Of a stretch of DNA of 64,000 bases, positions 36,568-47,178 are shown in pieces (within the stretch, counting starts at the first letter, position 1; each line of letters opens with the position of its first letter). The position numbers and the translations under genes are program-made. The notes under the pieces were generated by a model. That model was not told the origin of the DNA. It was given only the letters and a program-made list of their open reading frames with translations, and made no database searches. This DNA is from Cordia subcordata (Eukaryota > Streptophyta > Magnoliopsida > Boraginales > Cordiaceae): contig JAPTOF010000006.1 in NCBI GenBank assembly GCA_028554755.1, positions 12,518,501 to 12,582,500 of the forward strand, read 5' to 3'.

Positions 36568-36805
36568 CCCAATTATCGAGGATAATTGAGAACATCCAAT
36601 TTTAGCATGGTAGAAGGGCAACCAATGCCCCAGCCAACTGGGCGGCACGCGCTTAGAATGATGGCTCGTTAACTAGAGATTGGGTTGCTTGTATTTCTAT
36701 GCCTCTTATGATGCTACTGATTAAGGACCAATCTCCTTAGGGGATTGGCTGAACTTTGTACAAATTTCTAAAGTAATGATGTTATTGCTTTGACCCAAAA
36801 AAAAA
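36568..36805 (+). mobile_element. PolyA-tailed retroposon of about 240 bp with long target duplication
   Basis: Ends in an A9 tract at 36797-36805. Flanked by imperfect direct repeats of about 32 bp sharing tatccatttagt and ccaatattat: 36535-36567 and 36806-36837. This is the layout of a LINE-mobilised insertion. The body (..gccccagccaactgggcggc..) has no recognised domain and could be a SINE or a 5'-truncated LINE end. Confidence 0.6.
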
Positions 36806-37268
36806 GTTTAGTGTATCCATTTAGTCCCCAATATTATAAATTATAGATTAATTTTTAACTTAATGCTTATGAAAAGTGACAAATAATTCTGTCTATTAAG
36901 TAAATGTTGAAATCAAACAAAGTAGTCATGTTCTGGACATACACATTCATGGCATCTACAAACAAAAAAACTAATAATTCCAAAAAGTAAATTATGATTC
37001 TTAAATGTCTGAATTACAAAATATTATTGATACAGGCAAAGTTTATTAGTAAGGATCTTTTCGCCTGCTACATATCAACATGCATGATAACAAAGCAAAC
37101 GACGAGTTGTCCCCCATGAATGAGCTCTACTGCTCAAGTTAGAGTGAGATTTGGAGAGGAAAGGTGGTTTGTTTAAGTTTTGTGTGTAAGACAATCAAGT
37201 ACAAATATCCCTTTTCTAGTTAGTGAAATCTCCATAGAGGCGAGTGGTTCTAATTGACATGGAAATAA

Positions 37269-38348
37269 CTTTTCTCTCAATACATTTTTTTCTCCCAAAC
37301 AAACTTTGCTCCTCAGCTTACATTGTATGCGGGCCCTGGCCTTTGTTTAATGGCTTTGTGTTTCCTTTCTTCTTTTTTGTGTTTTATTCTTTGTTTCTTC
37401 TTGCTTTTTTATCTATGTTGTATCTCAAAATTTGTTTGTGGGATTTAATAATACCAGAGTTGGAATAAAGCTTTCTTATTCCAATTTCTTTGATTTAGTT
37501 ATCAGTTCGACACTCGTTTTGTGTCGGTGCTTTAACGTTAGTTTCTATAGGATGTTTTTTTGTAGTGTTTGTATAGGTTTTTCTTGGAGTTTCTTGATAG
37601 GACCTTTTTAGATATAGGATTTTTTTGCTTATCTTTTTTAAATCTATTCTAGATCTTGCACTTTCAAGCTTATTTCCTTTTGATATGAGATCTTTGCTTG
37701 TGTTTTGTCCTTGTGGTGAAATAGCGAGGGTTGTCTTGAAGGATGAGCTTGTCATCAACTAACTGCTTCACCAAGATGTTACAAGTGGTTTAGGTGCATT
37801 TCTGCTTTTGTTAGACGCTATGGGTGGTTTAGGTGCATTTCTACTCATATTGTTGTGTTCACATTTAGTTGCAGAGTAATAGAGTAGTCTATTATACCAC
37901 TTGTTCAAGCGTAAGGCCTAGACGATCTATCATTTGTCTTGGGATGTTTAGACCATCTAGGTTTCAAAGTTCCTCAACCTAGCCTCTATTTGGGTGGGTG
38001 ACTCCCATGGAACTCATCTATGTGTGGAGTTGTTTCCTCTCCTTGTTGCTTGCCACTTTCGCGAATTTGGTGTCTCAAGAGTATGTATATTTCGAATCTA
38101 CAGTAGCGACCTCTATGGGGTTATTAATTGATGGTTATTTGAAGGCCAATTTTTTCTTGATGGGTTCAATCATTTTATGTTTGTTTGTGATGTTTTCAAC
38201 AATGTTAGATTTTGTTGGTTTGTTATGGTTCGTCCCAGGAGTTGGCTTTGTTTGGGAGTTTGTATCTTTTGTTATAGTGTGGTTGTAATCCTTTCTCTTT
38301 TGTAAAACTTTGATGTTTTTTATCCCAAAAAAAAAAAAAACAAAAAGG
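37269..38348 (+). mobile_element. 5'-truncated LINE-like retroposon with polyA tail
   Basis: A segment of about 1.08 kb ends in ttttgtaaaactttgatg, then a T-run and an A14 tract (38327-38340). It is flanked by near-identical 16-bp direct repeats: attgacatggaaataa (37253-37268) and attgacttggaaatga (38349-38364). The T/G-rich 3' region fits a LINE 3' UTR. No reverse transcriptase motif is left. The open frame 37998-38288 is not a supported gene. Confidence 0.5.
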
Positions 38349-38554
38349 ATTGACTTGGAAATGATCTATTTGTCACTTTTGTCAAATGTCATGGGTTAGA
38401 CAATTGAGTTGACCTCTGTCTGGATGGTGTCACTTAAGTTGTATTGGTTGTCTTGTCTTAGCCAAGGAATGGCTTATTGTGCTTAGACCTTCTTTATTAG
38501 CATTACCAACTCATTTAATAGCTAGGTGATGATTACTATGTTGCATCTGGAGGA

Positions 38555-38960
38555 GGATTCTTTTAGAAAATAGCCTACTTTTTGAAAATTATTTCGAAAA
38601 GTAGCCTTCTTTTTGGGCGTTTTTTCAAAAATAGTGCTTTTGGGTTTCTAGAACCCGAATCGTGTTAACATTCACCGAAATTTGGCCAATCAATAGCACA
38701 TAATCTATATTTCTTGAAATTAAGTTTCAAAAACTCGAATCGGATTTTCATTCCTTAAATTGGGTTTTGAAAACCTAATAAAAGTTTTGGAAACCTGATT
38801 TCAAAAAATGCAGATTATGCGCTCTTGACTGACCAGACTTCAGTGAATGCTAACCCAATTTAATTTTGTAAATTCAAATGCTTTAGTTTTTAGAAGAGCT
38901 TAAAAAGAATGCTAGTTTAAAAATAATTTCCAAAAAATAAGCTGTTTTTGAAAAAAATCC
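38555..38960. mobile_element. Fold-back element with long inverted arms (406 bp)
   Basis: The left arm starting ggattcttttagaaaatagc pairs with the reverse complement of the right arm, ggatttttttcaaaaacagc. Farther in, gtgttaacattcaccgaaat pairs with ggttagcattcactgaagt, and cacataatctat with cgcataatctgc. Each arm covers about 180 bp, with mismatches, leaving a short loop. The target duplication is unclear. Confidence 0.65.
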
Positions 38961-39231
38961 AGGGTTCTAGGTCAAAGCTTCCCACTATGCTTCGAATGTC
39001 GAATCACCCTAATGGTCTATATCTCAACTCTTGTGCATGACCCTACACTCCCTCGTGGGCTTCATGTGTGGCCTTCCTTCTAGATGAACACGTGGCCCAA
39101 GCCCAATATTATCTGCTCAAATCAATTATCAATTCCAAAAAACTAAAACAAAGAATTTAATATTAGCACTCATAAAGGTTCTAGAAACCAAATCAATGTA
39201 CTTCAATGCAACTACCAAAAGCCGATGGAAT

Positions 39232-39956
39232 TAGGGGTGTACATAAAAAAAGACACCACGAAAACCGTTTGGATCGAATCAAGTAGACCGTAAACAAATG
39301 GTTTTTATAGTAGTGTGGTTGGTTACGGTTTTATTTTTCAAAAATCGTAGCCAGTGGTTCGGTTTTCGATTTTAGAGGGTCAAAACCGCAGTTTAAACCA
39401 AATCACCCACTATAGTATTATTATTATTATTTATTTTAGATATATAAACAAACACACATATGAATATATTTCTATATAAATAAACGTCTAGAAAATATAT
39501 ATAGACTAATATATTGTATATGCTTGATTATATATTTAAGTCTTTAATTCTTTGCTAATAAGTTTTGAAATTGAACAAAATAATAGTATTATAGTTCTTA
39601 TATTTAGAAAGATTAACAATAAACACTCGAAATAAGTACAAAAGAAGGACAATTTATCAAGTGGTATCAATCAATTTGAAAAATTGTAAGTTTTGATACT
39701 AATTAAAAGTGCAATACTTCTATGTTATAATATGCATATGAATTTTGTTATTGTTGGTATTTCTCATAACGAAAATTTTTATCTCATAAAATCAACCGAA
39801 AAACCGCCTAGAACAGCACCAAACCATATTAATCAAAACCATTGGCTTCTTTAGCACTTTGGTCAGTTTTGGTTTTGTGAAGTAATAAACCGCTTAAATC
39901 GGTTCGATTATAAAATTAGTGCAAAAATCGCACTAAATCGCCCGTGTACACCCCTA
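39232..39956. mobile_element. hAT-like non-autonomous transposon (725 bp)
   Basis: Terminal inverted repeats TAGGGGTGTACATAAA (left) and, reverse-complemented, TAGGGGTGTACACGGGCG (right). The flanks are 8-bp near-identical direct repeats GATGGAAT (39224-39231) and GATGGCAT (39957-39964). Subterminal regions carry AAACCG/CGGTTT motifs on both strands, a hallmark of possible transposase binding clusters. The interior is AT-rich and noncoding. Confidence 0.8.
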
Positions 39957-39964
39957 GATGGCAT

Positions 39965-41419
39965 GACAAATAAAAGAAGAACATTCATGTTACCCAGTAA
40001 TTAAATAAGTATGCTATATTCAATATATATATATATAATATACCAGACTGAATTTTTTTATTACAGAACTATTATTTGTTAGGCACTTTTAATATTTTTG
40101 AGTGGTGATTAGTATGGATGAATGAGTTAAGAATGGAATGACTTACCTGCCTTTTTCATTGAATTAGTATGATGTAATGAATGAGGGAATCTATTTCTGC
40201 AAATATGGGAATACGCATTCCTGATAAAACACATGAGAATGGTCATTCCTATCTTTGTAGGAATGAAATTTGTTGTCAATGACTAAAAACATTAGCCCAA
40301 AAATTACCATTTAACATTTTATATCAAAAATCAAAAAATAAAGACAAAAAATAAAAATAGAAAATAAAATGCATATAAAAGTAAAAATAGAAAATAAACG
40401 TAAAAGTAAAAGAAAATAATAATATATACACATATATCATCATCATCATAATCACTGTTGGCATTGTCATCCTTACCGTCGCCTCTGTCGTCGTCATCAT
40501 CCTTGTATTACCTACAAGGCTAATATTATCTTTTTATATAAATCAATTCCAGTATTAAGTTAGTATACTAATTACCAAACAAAGATTTAGAATCAATACA
40601 TTTATTTTTATCGTTATTCTTGAAGTATACCAAGTATAGTATATTCATTACAAAGTCCATTCTATTATCAACCAAGTATATTCATTATAAAGTCTATTCT
40701 ATTATCAACCTAATTCCTTTTTTATTCAAATTCATTTAATTATATCAATCACATTTTAGTATTTTTTTTTCCAAAAACTAATGTTAATGTTAGTCCTTAT
40801 AATTATTCATTTGTCATAATTGTGCGACTAACATTAGTTTTTGACACTAACATTAGTTTTTGGCAAAAAGTGACTAATTTTTAGATAAGAATGACTAAAA
40901 AGACTAATAATTCTGTAACAAAAAAATATCTTGCATATCATTAATTAGAAACTTGTAAAAAGATTAGACCTCGTTTAGATTTCCCATCAATTGGCTCTCA
41001 GATTGACCCCAAAAAAAATGACTCTACAATCATAAATTCAAATAAATTTCCAATATACTTTTATAAAAATTTATTTATAATTGTCCAAAAAATAATTGTT
41101 TATTTTTTATAAAATAAAAAATATTTTGTTTTAAATTTTCATAGGATGCATAAAAAAAATTTTAAATCTTATAAAATATACCTTCATTTCAATAAGATAA
41201 ATATTTTAAAATAAGATTATAACAAACAGAGCATGCAACCTCTCAAACCTTTTGGACGCTAACACGTGCACGCAAGTAATTCATTCATCTGCTTGAACTT
41301 AGACGCCTTTACGGGCGTGAGGACAAAGACTATCGTACCATGTCCACATCTACGTCTACATACATTAAAAAAGAATTTGTTATTTATACTTATTTTTATA
41401 ATGTTATGATATTATTTAG

Positions 41420-41463
<44 letters not shown>

Positions 41464-42609
41464 TTATATTATATGAAATAGAGTTCATATTTCTCTTTTA
41501 AAATTGTAAGCCTTAATTCTATAAGTTATTTTGAATTAGGCACTTTATATTTATTTTACTTTTCCAAATAAGATCTCTACTATTGTAGAACATAATTAGA
41601 ATTTAAAATTTACCAAAAATGAAAATTTTCAAAATGAATATATACTTTATTCTTGCATATCCAGTAAAACTAATCATTAGATAAGTAAAGATATTAAAAA
41701 TACTTATGATATCTTTATTACGTGAATAATACACTAATCATTTAGTTATTATTAGATTATTATCCTTTACAACTTTATGCAATACTACACTAATGCTGTA
41801 GGATTTGGATTAATGATCAAGAGATAAAATCCTATTAATTTACATCGAATTGGATTCTTCTGTAAGACATTGTTTGGATTAGTTTTCTTATGAAAAAAGT
41901 TAAATAGTTTTTTCCAATGTAAATTCGTATTGATTTTTTTTTCAAACAAAATATTAAGAGTGTGTTTGAATTGGGATTTTATTTTTCATGAAAAAATATT
42001 TTTTCCCTCCAAAGAAAGTACATATTTTTTCAATAAATGTTTAGCTTGACTTAAAAAAAAATCAAAATATTGAAAAAAGTTCAAATTCAACTTTTCAAAA
42101 GTAAAAAATTTTAGTTTATTAAAAAAGTAAATTTTCAATTTTTTTTACAAAAAATAATTTTTAAAAAAGCTAATCCAAATGAACCCTTTGACCGTTTAAT
42201 ACTTCAAATTCAACTTTTTTTAGAAAGAAATTAAAACCTAAAACTTCAAAAAAGAATATTTTCCTAAAAAGTTTTTTTAACGAGTGCAACATTACATTCG
42301 TTAATATTAGATTAATATTTTCTTTGATAAAAAAATTTACTATTTTCAACCATTCATTCTTTTAAAAGTTTGATTATATTTAATGTAAAAATAATTAAAA
42401 GTAATAAATTTTTATATTTATGAAAGTGCAATATTGTACTAAAAAATCGTTAAAATTATATTTTATGTATTTTATAATTCAAATGGCCCATAATTTACAG
42501 GCGATAAGATACATGTGCCCGTCCTCACATTGATCACCGCAGACACCGCAATAACTCTAGAGTCAATCAATCATCAACAAAACATCAGCTAAAGGAACCT
42601 TAAAACAAC
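39965..42609. other. AT-rich intergenic DNA upstream of the oxygenase gene
   Basis: Contains a CAT/GTC-rich trinucleotide patch (about 40435-40500), an AT microsatellite (41424-41454) and a possible decayed MITE at about 41954-42187 (gtgtttgaattgggattt vs reverse-complemented end gggttcatttggattagct). The last 100 bp should hold promoter and leader of the gene starting at 42610. No other coding region is supported. Confidence 0.45.
41424..41454. repeat. (AT)n microsatellite with CA tail
   Basis: Alternating TA of about 31 bp, then acacacaca. Likely polymorphic. Confidence 0.9.
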
Positions 42610-45557
42610 ATGGGATTATCAGAAAACTTCTTCACCGAGATCAAGATTCCTCCACAGAAACACTACAACGGAGTTGTTTTCCCAACGGTGTTATCCCCAA
42701 CTCCACAGTCAGCAGCACCATTATCATCATCATCCCCACCACCAAGTAGTAATAATCCTCTGCAGCCATTGTTAACTGATGGAGTCAAAGAGAACAAGCC
42801 ATGGCTAGACTCGGTTCTTCATCAAACTGGGGCTGTTCTGTTCAGGGGTTTCCATGTGAAAACTGCCTCGGATTTTAACGATGTTGTTGAAACTTTTGGG
42901 TTTGAGGAGTTGCCTTACGTGGGTGGTGCTGCTCCGAGGAGCAACGTTGTTGGCCGTGTCTTTACGGCTAATGAGTCCCCGCCTGATCAGAAGATCCCTT
43001 TTCACCATGAAATGGCTCAGGTATAATTCGTCATGTGTACTATGTTTAATCTTAGGACTCGTTTGGATTGGCTTTTTAGAGAAATGGGTGTTTTGTATAA
43101 CTTTTAGAAAGTGCGTTTAACTGATGTTTTTTTAATGAAAAAAAGGTGCTTTTCTGTTAAGGAAAACCAATCGAACGGACCCTTACTTTATCCCATGATA
43201 TGTAACCGGATTGGGTATTGAAAAGCAATGATTACGATCGGGTTTTTAGAAAAATGTTTTCTTTTGGTATAACTTTTTCAAAAGAGCGTTTAAGCTCAAA
43301 ATTATAGCTCCTGAGACGTTTTTTAATGAGGAAAAGTGCTTTTTCTGTTGAAAGAACCAATCTGAACGGGCCTTACTTTATGCCACGATATAAAATCTGA
43401 TAGATTCTGGAAAGCAATGATTAAAAAATTCAACTTGGTAAGTCAAGATCATCTCCAGAATATAGAATTTAACTGTAAAAGTGCTTATTGAAGCTAATTT
43501 TTCTTATTTTTTGATAATTCTGATCCATGTCCTGTGTTAGGAATCTATTCTTTGCTTTGAAAAGGAAATTGAATTAGCTCAAGGATTCATACTCTGGTTG
43601 ATTTGTTGCTAGATATTGTAACTGTGTCTTGCTAATAATTAAGATTCATTCACCATATTTATTTGTAAATGTCTGGCAACTTCATTCGAACTGAAACCAA
43701 TTAGGCCTTAATCAATTTGTTCCTGCACTTCATCAGTTGGAATTATTTAATCAATGCTAATTGTGCCTTTGTTGTTTTTGTTGCTTAAGAATGTTGTTTC
43801 TTGATGACCATTCTTTTGATCCCTTTGTTGATCGGTAGTTAATTGGTTTACATGGTTTCTTATATGCAATCTGACCCTTTGCTTTAGTGTTGTTGAGCAA
43901 TTTATTGGAACTTAATTGTCTTTTATAATAGGTACCAGAGTATCCGTCCAAATTGTTTTTCTTCTGCGAAGTAGAGCCTGGAAGTGGGGGAGAGACTCCT
44001 ATTGTTCTTAGTCACGTAATATATGAGAAGATGAAGAAGAAGTATCCAGAGTTTGTGGAAAAATTAGAGGAGCATGGACTTATTTACACGCGAGTTCTGG
44101 GAGAAGGGGATGATCCTTCGTCACCCATTGGCCGAGGATGGAAGTCAACGTTCCTAACTAATGACAAGAGCGTTGCAGAGGAAAGGTATGTTCTTGGCAA
44201 TTGCTGTTCCTGTTTTTATTAGATGTATACTCCCTTCGTAGATCTGCTCATCTAAATGCAACCTTCCTATGATGTAGCATTGGAGACCAGAAAGAAGTTA
44301 CAAATAGGGGTTAACCATCTCATAACTAAATTATGGCAGTTCTTGAATTCTTTGCCCTGCAGCCATGTCTAGAACTGAAAATTGATCAAGTATTCATGTC
44401 TAAATATCTTTTATGTGCTCTATGAATTGATAGGAACCAGAAGTTGCAAACTCTTACCTTGGCAGATATCTATATAGAACACTTTCACGCTGTCAATGTC
44501 TAATAGGTTATCTCTATTGTCAACCTTATTAGCATATCTTCTGTTTTCTGCTTCAACAGTTCGGTGAATTCATACCTTTTTAACAAGTGCCAGAATTTGG
44601 TTATAGATATTGTTGTTGCTAGTTATATTTAGAGACCTAATAGTATGTAAATTAAGGGAAGCAGGAGTTTGCAAAGACCCAAACTCAGCTATAGGTTTTA
44701 TATCCTATCATATATAGTATTATAACATTTGCGTATTGCTGTATTGCTTAGTCATTCAGGCTCAGCTATGCATTTGAGACACCTCCTATAATCTCCTACC
44801 ACCAAACATAGGCTTGTTAGAGAACTATAGTTATAGTAAGAGGGTGTTTGGCTTTGCTTATTTTGGGTGCTTATAAGCACCTTGAAAAAAGCACCCTCTC
44901 ACATGCTTTTTACTATTTAGGTGCTTATAAGCACCAAATAAGCAAAGCCAAACACCCTCTAAGTAAATTAAGATGAACATGACTTGTATCTTTACCCTGA
45001 TAAAACCTTTGGCCTTCTCATTTGGGCAAGAGGATGGGATGAGGCTGACACCTTGCATCTTTTATATTATGCATAACGTTTACTCTTGTATGCATTTTTT
45101 CCTCAAAATAAGTTATTGTACGCCTGTTAAATCACTGACAAGCTGCTAAAAGAGTTTACTTGAAATTGAAAATGACATGATCCCTGTATCTGGCAGGGCT
45201 GCTAAGTTAGGCATGAGGCTGGAATGGATGGACGATGGAGTGAAAACAATAATGGGGCCAATCCCAGCTATCAAGTTTGATAAAACAAGGCAATGCAAAA
45301 TATGGTTTAATAGTATGGTTGCAGCATACACAGGCTGGGAAGATGCACGAAACGATCCCGTCAAGGCGGTTACTTTTGGGAATGGGGAAGCTTTACCAGC
45401 TCACATTATTTATGACTGCCTTAGAATCTTAGACGAGGAGAGTGTTGCCATTCCGTGGCTGAAAGGTGATGTTCTATTGATTGACAATTTGGCTGTTCTT
45501 CACTCTCGAAGACCATTCACTCCTCCTCGGCGTATACTAGCTTCACTTTGCAAGTAA
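42610..45557 (+). CDS. Clavaminate synthase-like Fe(II)/2-oxoglutarate oxygenase (At3g21360 type)
   Basis: TauD/TfdA-fold dioxygenase, 341 aa, exons 42610-43020, 43932-44185 and 45197-45557, all GT..AG and in phase. It resembles the Arabidopsis clavaminate synthase-like protein At3g21360, a family of about 330 aa. Iron ligands are visible: H132-x-E134 in FHHEMAQ at the end of exon 1 (Glu instead of the usual Asp, as in clavaminate synthase) and a distal His324 in VLHSRRPF, followed by the 2-oxoglutarate-binding Arg in PPRRIL about ten residues on. Residues 20-60 are a Ser/Pro-rich low-complexity insertion. There is no signal peptide, so a cytosolic enzyme is likely. Substrate unknown. The start is the first ATG, with GLSENFF following as in relatives. 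Confidence 0.95.
43066..43423. repeat. Tandem duplication in intron 1 of the oxygenase gene
   Basis: Copy A (43066-43234) and copy B (43235-43423) share gggcctttactttatgcca-like blocks, aaccaatc.gaacgg and the end aaagcaatgatta. The unit, about 170-190 bp, has MITE-like ends (gtttggattggcttttt vs aaaaccaatcgaacggaccc), so a tandemly duplicated MITE is likely. Confidence 0.7.
44840..44959. mobile_element. Tourist-like MITE (120 bp) in intron 2 of the oxygenase gene
   Basis: Nearly perfect hairpin: GAGGGTGTTTGGCTTTGCTT .. GTGCTTATAAGCACC pairs with GGTGCTTATAAGCACC .. AAGCAAAGCCAAACACCCTC. Flanked by TAA at 44837-44839 and 44960-44962, the TWA target duplication of PIF/Harbinger MITEs. High arm identity suggests recent activity. 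Confidence 0.88.
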
Positions 45558-47029
45558 ATTAGGTACAAGAGCAAACTCTCCTGTTGATTACTCGTTCCTC
45601 TTTGTAACATAAAGAAATCTAACTGTGTATAATTTGAACCTGCTAAATAGTGAACAATGTTGGCTACCCAAGGTAGACGTATTTAATCTGAGATTTGGTG
45701 CTTCATGGTATTGCTTTATTGCCTCTTTCCATGTTCTGAGTGCATGAGATTTTGTGCGGAAACCCGAAAAGCCTGTTGCTTATAGAATCTCATACCTATA
45801 TTATGCGAAGTGCACTGCAGAGAGGTGAGAAGCTACTTTTTCAAGCTTCAGAAAGCAGTTTGGTGTAGGAATTTAACTTATGGTCAATGTTGACTTCATG
45901 ATACTATGATTGAGATCATTTCATCTCGATGTAGCAGGAGCTCTGCATCTCGTGTTGATACCTGTTGATCGGTAATAAAAAACCAGCTTATACATTCTTC
46001 ATTTCTTGGGTTGTTCACTTTGGTTTGATGTATTGGCGGAGAAAAACTTCCTCTAGCAGTTGACCTCCCCAGCTGATTGCTTGAGTGCTTTCTAGCTTAG
46101 AGGGTGTTCGGCTTTGCTTATTTGAGTGCTTATAAATACCTAGAGAAAAGTATTCTCTCACATTCTTTTAACTATTTGGTGCTCATAAGCCCCAAATGAG
46201 GACTGCAATACACCCTCTTAATATTTGAACTTTAGGATTGTTTCCGACGGATGCCGTACCTTTGTTTGGGAGCAGCATAGTCCACATAACTTCTCCCATT
46301 TCTTGTAGATTGCTGACTTGTTTGAACCCTCCATGGATGACAGAACAGCTAATCTTGCCTGCAACTTTCCTATATTACTTGATTTCCACTTAAGTAGCAT
46401 GCTCAGCTCTCGTTAAGAACAAGGTAATGTTACTAGATTCACGTACTTGTACCTGCTGAGATGCGACTTAATTTGATTTGGTTGGTTTTTGATAGCAAGG
46501 AAAGGAAAAAGTAAATTCATTTGTTTAGGAGCATAAGATTATAAAAAAAATGAAGTGTTCTTAAATAAAGATAAAATTCAACTGGAAATGACTTGTGTAG
46601 CATTATCCACTTCTATACGGGTTGGTTTTTTAAAAGATAGCTCTACGTATTTGTGAAGTCTACCTTCTTTCCTCACGTTACGCGCCGTTGTCCCAAGGTT
46701 TTCAAGATTTCCCTTTTCCACATTGCACATGCATTTTGCAAAAGCGCACTCTAGGTAAACTTAACATTGTGTTATGTATTGTAGGCTTTTTCTTTTTTTC
46801 TTTTTTATGAAGAAAAAAAAATACATTGAAAGAAGTATTTACCTTTGTTTTTTAAAAAAAGAAAAAGTCGATCCGAACAAGTATCATGTTTCCAATATGG
46901 ATCCAAGTGTATCAAGATAATTGGGCCTATAACGTGGGCCCTCATTTCCATTTTACTGGGCCGCACAGACTGGATTTCCTCCCCAGTGGTTCACGTACAC
47001 AACACGCTCCTGACATTTTCTAAAAATAT
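45558..47029. other. Intergenic DNA between the oxygenase gene and the CDC6 locus
   Basis: Starts with the oxygenase 3' UTR (possible polyA signals aataaa-like at 45971-45980), contains the Tourist-like MITE at 46100-46217, and ends in the CDC6 promoter. Otherwise nothing recognised. Confidence 0.5.
46100..46217. mobile_element. Tourist-like MITE, second copy of the same family (118 bp)
   Basis: GAGGGTGTTCGGCTTTGCTT at the left and ..CAATACACCCTC at the right, with the same central layout as the copy at 44840 but more substitutions. Flanked by TTA at 46097-46099 and 46218-46220. It lies 540 bp past the oxygenase stop codon. Confidence 0.8.
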
Positions 47030-47038
47030 GGCGGGAAA
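47030..47038 (+). promoter_or_regulatory. E2F-type site, CDC6 promoter (distal)
   Basis: GGCGGGAAA, the reverse complement of TTTCCCGCC, matches the E2F consensus TTTSSCGC. It lies 141 bp upstream of the CDC6 ATG. Plant CDC6 genes are known E2F targets. Confidence 0.7.
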
Positions 47039-47059
47039 CCCATTTCTTACGGTTACTTT

Positions 47060-47067
47060 TTTCCCGC
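47060..47067 (+). promoter_or_regulatory. E2F-type site, CDC6 promoter (proximal)
   Basis: TTTCCCGC, an exact TTTSSCGC match, 22 bp downstream of and in inverted orientation to the first site. A TATA-rich tatatatatatta follows at 47085-47097, and the ATG is at 47179. Confidence 0.7.
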
Positions 47068-47178
47068 TAGGAGAAACACACATGTATATATATATTATCA
47101 CCTTTATCGCATGAATTTCCCAAATTAAAGAGCTATTATTCATTTTTGGGATCAGACAAACGAGCCTAGAGAAAGGAA

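Noticed and set aside
37998..38288. Hydrophobic 96-codon open frame
   Set aside because: Lies inside the LINE-like retroposon near its polyA end; T/G-rich DNA gives hydrophobic residues by chance.
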